From positions 1-64,000 of the forward strand of contig NZ_FTOP01000015.1 of the NCBI RefSeq assembly GCF_900156785.1: a stretch of 64,000 nt of DNA, given 5' to 3'. Positions 25,341 through 33,721 of the stretch are shown in pieces. Position 1 is the stretch's first letter, and every line of letters starts with the position of its first letter. The translations under genes and the position numbers were made by a program. The notes under the pieces were generated by a model. It had not been told where the DNA came from, ran no database searches, and saw only the letters and a program-made list of their open reading frames with translations. This stretch comes from Belliella pelovolcani. GTDB lineage: Bacteria; Bacteroidota; Bacteroidia; Cytophagales; Cyclobacteriaceae.

Positions 25341-26528
25341 ATGAAATACGCTGTTATCATTTTATTTCTTTTTATCATTTCTTGTGAGCAAAAAGATCAC
25401 GTACCATTCCAACAAATTGGAAAGGAGTATGAAACTTTGAGAAAAGTGCTGGCCGACAAAGAAAAATATCAAGTCCAAATCCTCTACACCCAAATAGACA
25501 AAGATGATAAAAACAGGATTCAATTGACAAATTATGCCTTTGGATTAGATGATCAGAAATATTTCTATCCTGCCAGCACAGTCAAACTTCCAGTGGCAAT
25601 TTTAGCCTTGGAATGGCTCAATGAACAAAGGATCGATGGTTTAAATGCTGAATCCATCATGCTAACAGACTCAATTAGACCTTCTCAATCAGCAGTAAAA
25701 TATGATAGCACAGCTCAGAATTTCCTTCCTAGCATTGCTCATTATATCAAAAAGATTCTTCTCGTAAGCGATAATGATGCTTATAATCGACTTTATGAAT
25801 TACTAGGTCAAGATTATATCAATACCAAGCTGCTATCCAAAGGTCTAAACTATACCATCATCAATCATCGGCTTAGCATTGCTATGAGCCCTGAAGAAAA
25901 CAGACACTTTAACCCAATTCAATTTCATGATGTAGCAGGGAATGTGTTATTGAATTTGCCAGCAAGGTCTACAGAGACCGTTTACCAAAATCTAGAGAAT
26001 CCTCATCTAGGTAAAGCTTATCATTCCAATGGTGAGTTAATAGAGGAGTCGATGGATTTCACGTACAAAAATCGTTTCTCGCTCAGTGACTTTCATGGCG
26101 TTATTCAGAGAATCATCTTCCCAGAGCTTTTCAATGAAGAGCAAAGGTTTTACATTTCTGAAGCGGACAGAGAATTTATTATAGCTTACATGTCCATGCT
26201 TCCTCGCAAAAGTAAATATCCAAAATATGAACTACCTGAATACTATGATAGCTATTCCAAGTTCTTTAAATTCGGGACAAGCCAAGAACCCATCCCAGCT
26301 AATTTCAAGATTTTCAATAAAACGGGACAGGCTTATGGACATCTTTTAGATGGGAGCTATTTTGTAGACAGTAAAAATGACGTGGCTTTTTTTGTCTCAG
26401 CAATCATCTATGTCAACGAGAATCAGACTTTAAATGATAACCAATACGAATATGAAGCAATTGGCTTTCCTTTTTTTAAAGATTTGGGCAATTACCTATA
26501 CGATCTTGAACTGAAAAGAAAAAAATAA
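25341..26528 (+). CDS. Class A beta-lactamase-like serine hydrolase lipoprotein
   Basis: 395 residues with a lipoprotein signal (FIISCEQ, Cys at about 15). All three penicillin-recognising motifs are present: S-x-x-K as YPASTVKLPVA (about residue 80), S-D-N as VSDNDAYNRLYE (about 140) and K-T-G as FNKTGQAYG (about 327). The Glu166 omega loop of true class A beta-lactamases is not obvious and the protein is about 100 residues longer. It may be a peptidoglycan-linked hydrolase or an uncharacterised enzyme of the beta-lactamase2 group rather than a resistance gene. Confidence 0.85.
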   Translation: MKYAVIILFLFIISCEQKDHVPFQQIGKEYETLRKVLADKEKYQVQILYTQIDKDDKNRIQLTNYAFGLDDQKYFYPASTVKLPVAILALEWLNEQRIDGLNAESIMLTDSIRPSQSAVKYDSTAQNFLPSIAHYIKKILLVSDNDAYNRLYELLGQDYINTKLLSKGLNYTIINHRLSIAMSPEENRHFNPIQFHDVAGNVLLNLPARSTETVYQNLENPHLGKAYHSNGELIEESMDFTYKNRFSLSDFHGVIQRIIFPELFNEEQRFYISEADREFIIAYMSMLPRKSKYPKYELPEYYDSYSKFFKFGTSQEPIPANFKIFNKTGQAYGHLLDGSYFVDSKNDVAFFVSAIIYVNENQTLNDNQYEYEAIGFPFFKDLGNYLYDLELKRKK

Positions 26529-26559
26529 AAAGGTCTGCTGATTGATCAGCAGACCTTTT
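26528..26559. terminator. Bidirectional terminator
   Basis: AAAAGGTCTGCTGA pairs perfectly with TCAGCAGACCTTTT around loop TTGA, between convergent hydrolase and hisA-like genes. Confidence 0.9.
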
Positions 26560-26577
26560 CTTTAGGAGTAAATACAC

Positions 26578-27318
26578 TTAATTACCGTATTCAGCCATAA
26601 ACTTATCTAAATCTTGTAGTGATATTTTCCCTTCGTAGTAAGCCCTTCCAAATACCACCGCAGTTACGCCCATATCCTTCAATTGCTTGAAATCATCAAT
26701 GTTGCGTACACCACCATTGGCAGCCAAATGAATGGTAGGGAATTTTTGGACAATTTCTTTATAAAGCTCAAAGTTTGGGCCCTCCATGACTCCATCCCTG
26801 GTGACATCCGAACACTTGAGGTATTTTAAACCTCTGCTGTAGAAATCTTCGATGTGATCAAACAAGTCTACTTCAGTTTTCTTGGTCCAACCTCTAGTCT
26901 TAATTTTATGATCTGCGGGATTGGTATCTGCTGCCAAAAAAACCTTCTCTCTACCATAAGACATGATCCATTGGGCGAATCGCTCAGGATAAGTTACAGA
27001 AACAGATCCTGCTGTGATCGCAGCAGCTCCATGCTCAAATGATTTGATCACGTCTCCATCGGTAGAAACACCACCCGTGAAGTCCACTTTCAAGTTGGTA
27101 TAACCCGCGATAGCTTCCAGAATATGATAATTCTTTGGTTCACCTCTGCGAGCTCCATCCAAATCCACCAAGTGCAGCCAACGAATCCCATGATCTTCGA
27201 AGGCTTGGGCGATCTCTAGAGGATTATTAGAAATTACCTCTTCTGTAGAAAAATCACCTCTTTTGAGACGAACACATTTTCCATTGATGAGATAAATAGA
27301 TGGTATGATATCAAACAT
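26578..27318 (-). CDS. HisA-like isomerase with altered active site
   Basis: A 246-residue (beta/alpha)8 protein of the HisA family (phosphoribosylformimino-AICAR-phosphate isomerase of histidine synthesis). It keeps GKCVRL, LHLVDLDGARRG, the second catalytic Asp region LAADTNPADHKIKTRGW, CSDVTRDGVMEGPN, ANGGVRNIDDF and FGRAYYEGKISLQDL. However, the first strand reads IIPSIYLINGK where HisA normally has IIPA(I/L)DL: the catalytic Asp is Tyr. The GG(I/V)R phosphate loop is GGVST. It stands alone, with no other his gene nearby. So it is either a divergent HisA or a paralogue with another job. Confidence 0.7.
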   Translation of the reverse strand: MFDIIPSIYLINGKCVRLKRGDFSTEEVISNNPLEIAQAFEDHGIRWLHLVDLDGARRGEPKNYHILEAIAGYTNLKVDFTGGVSTDGDVIKSFEHGAAAITAGSVSVTYPERFAQWIMSYGREKVFLAADTNPADHKIKTRGWTKKTEVDLFDHIEDFYSRGLKYLKCSDVTRDGVMEGPNFELYKEIVQKFPTIHLAANGGVRNIDDFKQLKDMGVTAVVFGRAYYEGKISLQDLDKFMAEYGN

Positions 27319-27502
27319 GACTTTATTGGCTTTAAATTAATGATTTGGTAAAACTTAGGCTGTTCTTCGGTAAAAAAACTAAGATAATTAGCCTAGATTT
27401 TGAAATTCTAAAGATAATAGAAGAACGGATTATTTAGCAATGAAAACTCAAAATGTTTACAGTAAATTACCAATTAACCCGTGGTTTTTGTGGTTTATAA
27501 AC

Positions 27503-28546
27503 TCAATAGACCAATCGTGCAATCTTCCCATCGATACCTGATGCCCAAACAGAACCTTGTGCTTTGTCCATAAATACCGCATGAAAACCCTCGTCCGAAA
27601 ACCTCTCCCAAGTAAGTCCTCCATCTTTTGAATAGTCTGATCCATTTGGTCCAACAGCTATTGCCCAATGGTATCTTGGAAAATAAGCCACACCTGACCT
27701 ATATCCAGTTGGTAAGCTTTCACTCTTCATCCTCCAAGTCCCATTTGCTTGATCAGAAAGGATGGCGTTCCTATCTGCTAGGTCTGGCTTTAAATAATCC
27801 CCACCAACTGCAATCAAATTTTGATTGTCTAATTTAGAAAGGGAGAAAATCCCTTGTGATGGTTCACCTTGTAGGATTGGTGTATCATATATCTCCCATT
27901 GATGACCGCCATCAGCAGAATAAAAAATTCGGCTTTTTAATCCACCACTGGAGAACAAAACATAGTCTCTATCTACTAAAATAGTGGATCCGCTAGCTGC
28001 AAATGAACCTTCACCTTGCTCTGCCTTTGGACTAGAGTCAAGCCACTTCCAAGTCTCTCCTTGATCTAAAGTCTCCAACACCATCCACTTTCCCCCAACA
28101 GGATCTCCAATAACATAGCCTTTCTGATCCTTGAAAAAGGCAATACCATCCAAAAAAGCATCCGCTGGTCCTTCATATTTTTTGACCCAAGTTTTGCCTG
28201 CATTTGTCGTTTTATAAATTACTGCAGGCTGTCCTGCTGATATAGCTATTGCTGTACTGGCGCTCAGCCCTTCAATATCTCTGAAATCTACGCTATCCAA
28301 CCCATCAATCACACCCGAAATCCAAGTATTACCCCCATCAGTCGTGAGTAGCCAAGTTCCTTTACTTCCACTGGCCCAAATGATCTCTGATGTGAGTGGT
28401 GAAAGTCCCCTTAAAGACGCATTACTCGGAACATCAAGAAGCTCCCAGCCTGCCGGTTTCTCTATAGCGCTAGATGCCTTGTTGGATTGACATGCACACA
28501 TCAAAGCAAGAAAAGTTAGCAGATAAATTAATTTCTCAGCATTCAT
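27503..28546 (-). CDS. YCF48/BNR-repeat beta-propeller lipoprotein
   Basis: 347 residues with a lipoprotein signal (LALMCACQSN, Cys at about 19). Blades repeat the pattern T-x-D-G-G-x-T-W: LLTTDGGNTWISG, YKTTNAGKTWVKKY, LETLDQGETWKWLD, FYSADGGHQWEIYD, YSKDGGLTWERF. This resembles the photosystem II assembly factor YCF48 and related propellers, probably a periplasmic binding scaffold. It ends 1 base before the start region of nothing else; upstream, the DUF3365 heme gene ends 1 base before this gene begins on the same strand, so the two form an operon. Confidence 0.85.
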   Translation of the reverse strand: MNAEKLIYLLTFLALMCACQSNKASSAIEKPAGWELLDVPSNASLRGLSPLTSEIIWASGSKGTWLLTTDGGNTWISGVIDGLDSVDFRDIEGLSASTAIAISAGQPAVIYKTTNAGKTWVKKYEGPADAFLDGIAFFKDQKGYVIGDPVGGKWMVLETLDQGETWKWLDSSPKAEQGEGSFAASGSTILVDRDYVLFSSGGLKSRIFYSADGGHQWEIYDTPILQGEPSQGIFSLSKLDNQNLIAVGGDYLKPDLADRNAILSDQANGTWRMKSESLPTGYRSGVAYFPRYHWAIAVGPNGSDYSKDGGLTWERFSDEGFHAVFMDKAQGSVWASGIDGKIARLVY

Positions 28547-28547
28547 C

Positions 28548-29201
28548 TTATAGTCTTTTGATCACTTCTGCTCTTGGAAGCCTGATACTCCACATTCCTC
28601 TCAAATCACCTATTTGATGTCCTTTTGCCTTATCATCAGGATACAATTCCTCAATGACTTTCAATGTCTCATCAGTGATATCCTTGCCAGGTTCACCATG
28701 GCAATTTAGACATAGGCTGTTTGGAATTTGAATTGCTTTGGTAAAAAGCAAAAATTCACCATTATCCAATTTCTGAATATTGGGTTCATTTTTGATAGCA
28801 TTTTCGGTGTTGTATGCATAGGCATCTAATATCTCCGCCTCGTAATCTTTGACTTGATCCTCTGGATTTCTATAATCATTTGATGCTCTGCGAATGGAAA
28901 CATTGTATTTATCACCAACCTCGGCTAGAATTGGTAAAGCCTGCACTTTACAAAATCGAATTGCTTCCTCCACTCCCTTTTCAGCTATCGCATTTTGCAA
29001 TGCTCCAATCAATTGTGTCTGTGCTTCAGTGCTGATTTCCTCGCCCCATTTCATTGCTTCTTCTAAAATCTGTGATTCACTGAGTTTTTTGACTTTCATG
29101 CTCCTGTTCACATCATCAAAGACCTCTTTGCTGACTCTTTCATTAGAATTACAAGACCAAATAGCGGTCAATACAAAAAGAAGATAAAATATTTTTTTCA
29201 T
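28548..29201 (-). CDS. DUF3365 (Tll0287-like) c-type heme lipoprotein
   Basis: 217 residues with a lipoprotein signal (LTAIWSCNSN, Cys at about 17). The heme-binding motif C-x-x-C-H is seen as SLCLNCHGEP near residue 165, within the conserved context KAIQIPNSLCLNCHG of DUF3365, a PAS-like sensor domain that binds heme c. The C-terminus QIGDLRGMWSIRLPR is also typical. It probably senses redox state or gases, or carries electrons in the periplasm. It heads a two-gene operon with the propeller lipoprotein. Confidence 0.85.
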   Translation of the reverse strand: MKKIFYLLFVLTAIWSCNSNERVSKEVFDDVNRSMKVKKLSESQILEEAMKWGEEISTEAQTQLIGALQNAIAEKGVEEAIRFCKVQALPILAEVGDKYNVSIRRASNDYRNPEDQVKDYEAEILDAYAYNTENAIKNEPNIQKLDNGEFLLFTKAIQIPNSLCLNCHGEPGKDITDETLKVIEELYPDDKAKGHQIGDLRGMWSIRLPRAEVIKRL

Positions 29202-29344
29202 GGCGTAAATTTCTTTTTTATAAAAATAGAATGAAAAACCCGTTTCTTAAAACCTTTATTGCTGTTTGTCTAAGCTAATGAAAATAAGCGAGCTAAGCTC
29301 CATGTAATCAGAAGAAAAACACTTTAATTTGTTAGTAATAATCT

Positions 29345-29352
29345 TAATTTTG
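29345..29352 (+). promoter_or_regulatory. Likely -7 box of the secreted propeller gene
   Basis: TAATTTTG fits TAnnTTTG and lies 28 bases before the start codon. The -33 position shows only CTTT. Confidence 0.45.
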
Positions 29353-29380
29353 TGCTAACATACGCTATAATTCACTCGCT

Positions 29381-32191
29381 ATGAAGAAGCTTTTACTTTT
29401 AACATTACTTGTATTTTTGGTAGAAATCCAGCTCCATGCCCAAACATGGAGAAGAGTAGGAGGATGGGGAAACGAATTCACAGGCATCTCTTGGGTCAAT
29501 GATGAAGTTGGATATATGGCTGGAGATCGAATCATATTGAAGACCATAGATGGAGGACTTAGTTGGACCGAACAACAAACACCAGATGATACCAAAATGT
29601 ACGGTGTTGATTTTTTTAACCAGAATATTGGTCTTATGGTGGGAGAAAATGGGACTGTTTTTAGAACAACCAACTCTGGAGATACTTGGCAACGAATCAA
29701 AATCAATACAGACGTTACTTTAAGGAAAGTACGTTTCCTTACACAGACACGGGTATTTGCGATTGGGGACAATGGCTTTTTTTATAGGTCTACCAATGGA
29801 GGAGAATCCTGGGCAAGACAGGACATTGGAACTACCGTCAATCTTTCAGCAATATATTTTCCTACGCTAGACACAGGCTATGTTTCCATGGCTAATGGTA
29901 GAGTCTTGCGTACCACTAACCAAGGAAATAACTGGACACAACTCAATACACAAAACACCAACCCTCTTAATGATGTGTATTTCACATCTGGAATGGTCGG
30001 CTACGCGGTGGGTAATAGGGGGACAATCCTCAAAACAACCGATGCAGGCTCTAATTGGAGTCAGGTCAATTCAGGGACAGAACGAAACCTATTAGCCGTT
30101 ACTTTCAATAAAAGCAATGTTAATCTAGGAGTCATCACTGGCCAAACAGCCACCTTACTAAGGACTACCAATGCAGGTACTACCTTTGATGGAATTAACG
30201 TCAACAATACCCAAGATTACTTGGATGCTAGCTTTAGAGCTACATCTAATGTAGTTTTTGCAGTAGGTACAAGTGGATTTGTGATCTCTTCTATCAATTC
30301 TGGTGGCTCATGGACTTTGAGATTATCAGGCAATAATGTGGACTACCTAGCTACACAATTCAGAACCGAAAATCTTGGATATATCACCGGGCCTGATGGC
30401 AAGGTATTTTCCACAAGCAATGGTGGTAATAGTTTAGTCGATCGATCTAGACCGCTTTCCATAGATTTCAATAACCTCTTCTTCACCACCAATGCCTTCG
30501 GCTACATCATTGGTAATGATGGAACTGCACTACGAACAAGTAACTCAGGTGGTAACTGGACTTCACTGAATTTAAACACTACTGCAGATTTGAGAGGGAT
30601 TTATTTTTTCAACAATAATATAGGCTATGTAGTGGGTGATGGAGGATTCATCACCAAAACCGAGAATGGAGGCATCAATTGGGTCACAGTTCAAGCTAGC
30701 AATACTACTACCAACTTGAATGAAATCTTGTATTTTGACAATGCTTTCGGGATAGTCGTTGGTGACAATGGATTCATCAGTAGAACTGAGGGCGGCCAAG
30801 TTTGGAACCAAATAACAAGTCCCACCAGCTCCAATTTGATAGATGTAACCATATTGGACGACAGTACAGCAATAGCCGTAGGTAATGCTGGCACAATTAT
30901 TAAAACCACCGATAAAGGACTTACTTGGACTAGGATTACAACGGCATTCAATGGGGATTTTACAGGTGTGGATTTTCTTGACGAGTCAGTCGGGTTTATC
31001 TCAGGTGCAAAAGGACTGATCCTAAGGACAATGGATGGTGGACAAACATGGATTCAAATGCCTACTGGAACATTTCAAAACTTCACGGACTTGAGTTTTG
31101 GTTCACTGAGTATAGGGTACGCTGTGGGTAATCAAGGTACGCTTTTCCAGTACAGCTGTGCAGTTCCTGAGACACCAACCGTGATATTCGGAGAAAGTAA
31201 CATTTGTATCAGTCAGCAAATCTATAATGTACAGAGCTCTGGCGAGCCTGGGGAAGTATTTGAGTGGAGAGTGGACGGGGGAACCATCCTCGAAGGACAA
31301 GGTAGCAATAGAGTCGTGGTGAGGTGGGATAATCCTGGTAGAAATGCAGTACTTGTCCGTGGTCAAAACGAATGTGGAAATGGAGGAACTAGAGGACTGG
31401 AAGTACTCGTATCTGTTGAGCCCCAGGATATTCCTGAAATATTTGGAGAGGGGGTAGTTTGCCTTGGAAATGTAGTGCCTTATGAAGTGACTGACGTACC
31501 AGGAACTGAATTCGTATGGGTAGCCACAGGTGGGCTTATCCGTGAAGGTCAAGGATCCGCCCAGGTAAATGTAGAATGGACTGGACTAGGTGAGAGAAAT
31601 TTGACAGTAACACCAAGAAACCCATGTGGTAATGGTACAACATTCACTAAACCAATTGTGGTACAAAGCCCACCAGAAAAACCTTCAGAAATAGAAGGGC
31701 CTAAGTTTGTGGGATTATTAGAAGAGGAGTACGAAATCATTCATGTAGCTAACACCAACTACATCTGGACAGTAAGTGGAAATGGTGGTAGAGTCATTGC
31801 TGGCCAAGGAACGAATCGTGTCACTGTAAGATGGGAAAGAGAGGGGGATTTTGACCTCGCAGTTACCCCAATGAATAGCTGTAATACTGGAGCTGCAAGC
31901 ACGATCAAAGTGAATGTAAATCTGATCACTAGCATAGAGGAAGAAAGAATCGTAGACAAATTTATCAATGTATTCCCTAACCCATCCAGAGGAGATATAA
32001 ATTTGAAAACATCAGGTCTTTCCGATATCAGGTCTATTCAAATCATCAATAGCCAAGGACAAGTACTGAATGATGTTCGCCCTTCTCAAGGTCTTTTCGA
32101 GTATCAAATCAAAAATTTACCACGTGGAGTTCATACTTTGATCATCAGAACAAGGGAAAAAGAATATTATAAAAAGGTAATCATTCATTAA
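29381..32191 (+). CDS. Secreted BNR/YCF48-repeat protein with type IX secretion sorting domain
   Basis: 936 residues. A signal peptide (LLLLTLLVFLVEIQLHAQ) is followed by about 13-14 short repeats to residue 590 with the pattern (R/K)T(T/S)(N/D)xGxxW (examples LRTTNQGNNWTQ, LKTTDAGSNWSQ, LRTMDGGQTWIQ), so one or two beta-propellers. Then come three PKD-like immunoglobulin units (about 598-850) with FEWRVDGGTILEGQGSNRV, FVWVATGGLIREGQGSAQV and YIWTVSGNGGRVIAGQG. The last 75 residues are a type A sorting domain: FPNPSRGDINLKT, IINSQGQVL and LPRGVHTLIIRT. It should be exported by the Sec and then the type IX pathway and attached to the cell surface. Confidence 0.9.
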   Translation: MKKLLLLTLLVFLVEIQLHAQTWRRVGGWGNEFTGISWVNDEVGYMAGDRIILKTIDGGLSWTEQQTPDDTKMYGVDFFNQNIGLMVGENGTVFRTTNSGDTWQRIKINTDVTLRKVRFLTQTRVFAIGDNGFFYRSTNGGESWARQDIGTTVNLSAIYFPTLDTGYVSMANGRVLRTTNQGNNWTQLNTQNTNPLNDVYFTSGMVGYAVGNRGTILKTTDAGSNWSQVNSGTERNLLAVTFNKSNVNLGVITGQTATLLRTTNAGTTFDGINVNNTQDYLDASFRATSNVVFAVGTSGFVISSINSGGSWTLRLSGNNVDYLATQFRTENLGYITGPDGKVFSTSNGGNSLVDRSRPLSIDFNNLFFTTNAFGYIIGNDGTALRTSNSGGNWTSLNLNTTADLRGIYFFNNNIGYVVGDGGFITKTENGGINWVTVQASNTTTNLNEILYFDNAFGIVVGDNGFISRTEGGQVWNQITSPTSSNLIDVTILDDSTAIAVGNAGTIIKTTDKGLTWTRITTAFNGDFTGVDFLDESVGFISGAKGLILRTMDGGQTWIQMPTGTFQNFTDLSFGSLSIGYAVGNQGTLFQYSCAVPETPTVIFGESNICISQQIYNVQSSGEPGEVFEWRVDGGTILEGQGSNRVVVRWDNPGRNAVLVRGQNECGNGGTRGLEVLVSVEPQDIPEIFGEGVVCLGNVVPYEVTDVPGTEFVWVATGGLIREGQGSAQVNVEWTGLGERNLTVTPRNPCGNGTTFTKPIVVQSPPEKPSEIEGPKFVGLLEEEYEIIHVANTNYIWTVSGNGGRVIAGQGTNRVTVRWEREGDFDLAVTPMNSCNTGAASTIKVNVNLITSIEEERIVDKFINVFPNPSRGDINLKTSGLSDIRSIQIINSQGQVLNDVRPSQGLFEYQIKNLPRGVHTLIIRTREKEYYKKVIIH

Positions 32192-32197
32192 CATAAA

Positions 32198-32229
32198 TGG
32201 GGCATGAAATCCATGCCCCATATTTTTTA
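32198..32229 (+). terminator. Terminator of the secreted propeller gene
   Basis: TGGGGCATG pairs with CATGCCCCA around AAATC, followed by TATTTTTT, just after the stop codon. Confidence 0.85.
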
Positions 32230-32416
32230 GACCTTTGCATAGTCATTCAAATTCCTTTGCGAAATATTATTCTGTTTTTTGATTTAAAAATAATAATCAT
32301 ACTTAAATTCAGAATTATTACAATTTTTATCAGTTTAAATCAAAATATTATTTTGAAGCCTTTCTTGATTTTACTTGAGGATTTTTGCTGTTTTGTATTC
32401 ATAAACCCACATCAAT

Positions 32417-33661
32417 ATGACGAATAGAGAATTTCATCCAGAGAGTTTGATGATGACTCATGGATACAAGCCAGAGTTATCAGAAGGCGCAATCAAATGT
32501 CCAATTTTTCAAACCTCTACTTTTGTATTCAAATCAGCAGAAGAAGGAAAAGCATTTTTTGAAGTAGCCTATGGCCAAAGAGAAAAAGAACCAAATGAAG
32601 AACTAGGCTTAATTTACAGTAGGCTCAACAATCCAGATTTACAGATCTTGGAAGAAAGATTGTGTCTTTGGGATGGTGCAGATGAATGTGCTGTATTCGA
32701 AAGTGGGATGTCGGCTATCTCTACGGTGATGTTGGAATTTCTAAGGCCAGGAGATATCATGCTCTACAGCAAGCCGGTCTATGGAGGAACAGACCACTTT
32801 GTCAACAAAGTCTTACCTCAATATGGCATCAAAGGCATTGGCTTTACAAGTACTCAAGAAAAAGATGAAATTCTGAGCTTGGTAAAAGACCAAGAAGATA
32901 AAGTCAAGATGGTCTATGTCGAGACACCCGCCAATCCTACCAATGCACTTTTTGACCTTGAGATTTGCAGAGCAGTGGCAGACAGTTTAAGTACAAGCGA
33001 AAAAGAAGTCGTAGTATGCGTTGACAATACATATATGGGTCCGTTGTGGCAGCACCCATTGAAGCATGGTGCTGACCTTGTGGTATATTCGGCAACCAAA
33101 TACATTGGTGGTCATTCAGATTTGATTGCTGGGGCAGTATTGGGTAAGTCCAAGCATATGGTCAGAGTTAGAACCTTGAGAACATTCCTAGGCAATATGG
33201 CAGGACCATGGACGGGATGGTTGCTAATGAGGAGTTTGGAAACACTCAAAGTCCGAATGACCCAGCAGGCAAGCAACACGGTGGAAGTTGCCAAGTTTTT
33301 GGAGGCTCATCCTAAAGTAGAGAAAGTTTATTATTTGGGTAATTTGGAAGAAGGTAGTAGACAGCATGCTATCTTCAAAAAACAATTGACTTCTGCTGGA
33401 GCCATGATTTCCTTTGACATCAAAGGGGGAGAAAAAGAAGCGTTCAAGTTCCTCAATTGCCTTAAATTAATGAAACTTGCAGTATCTCTTGGTAGTACAG
33501 AGTCTCTTGCCGAGCACCCAGCTACCATGACTCACAGTGATGTTTCTGCGGAAGATCGTGCACTTTTGGGCATCTCTGAGAAGTTAGTCCGTCTGTCTAT
33601 AGGCGTGGAGCACTTCAATGATATCATTTGGGATATTGAACAAGCGCTGGAAAAGGTTTAA
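32417..33661 (+). CDS. PLP-dependent transsulfuration enzyme (cystathionine gamma-synthase/methionine gamma-lyase family)
   Basis: 414 residues of the Cys/Met metabolism PLP family. The PLP lysine is in VVYSATKYIGGHSDLIAG (about residue 222), the phosphate-binding segment in FESGMSAISTVMLEF, the Asp that holds the pyridine ring in VVCVDNTYMGPLWQHPL, and the C-terminal VSLGSTESLAEHPATMTHS and VRLSIGVEHFNDI are family signatures. Members may make cystathionine, split it, or release methanethiol from methionine; the sequence does not decide. It has its own terminator and no sulfur-pathway neighbours. Confidence 0.9.
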   Translation: MTNREFHPESLMMTHGYKPELSEGAIKCPIFQTSTFVFKSAEEGKAFFEVAYGQREKEPNEELGLIYSRLNNPDLQILEERLCLWDGADECAVFESGMSAISTVMLEFLRPGDIMLYSKPVYGGTDHFVNKVLPQYGIKGIGFTSTQEKDEILSLVKDQEDKVKMVYVETPANPTNALFDLEICRAVADSLSTSEKEVVVCVDNTYMGPLWQHPLKHGADLVVYSATKYIGGHSDLIAGAVLGKSKHMVRVRTLRTFLGNMAGPWTGWLLMRSLETLKVRMTQQASNTVEVAKFLEAHPKVEKVYYLGNLEEGSRQHAIFKKQLTSAGAMISFDIKGGEKEAFKFLNCLKLMKLAVSLGSTESLAEHPATMTHSDVSAEDRALLGISEKLVRLSIGVEHFNDIIWDIEQALEKV

Positions 33662-33679
33662 TCCTTTTCTGTAGATAAA

Positions 33680-33719
33680 AAAATAAGCGTCTATCTTCAT
33701 TCAGATAGCCGCTTATTTT
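33680..33719. terminator. Bidirectional terminator
   Basis: AAATAAGCG-TCTATCT pairs with AGATAG-CCGCTTATTT (one bulge) between convergent genes. Confidence 0.8.
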
Positions 33720-33721
33720 AA

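Noticed and set aside
25341-26528. Beta-lactam resistance gene
   Set aside because: All three serine-active motifs are present, but the protein is much longer than class A enzymes and the Glu166 loop is not visible, so a resistance role is not supported.
32197-32427. 76-codon frame before the transsulfuration gene
   Set aside because: It starts inside a terminator hairpin and translates AT-rich DNA into Ile/Phe/Leu runs.
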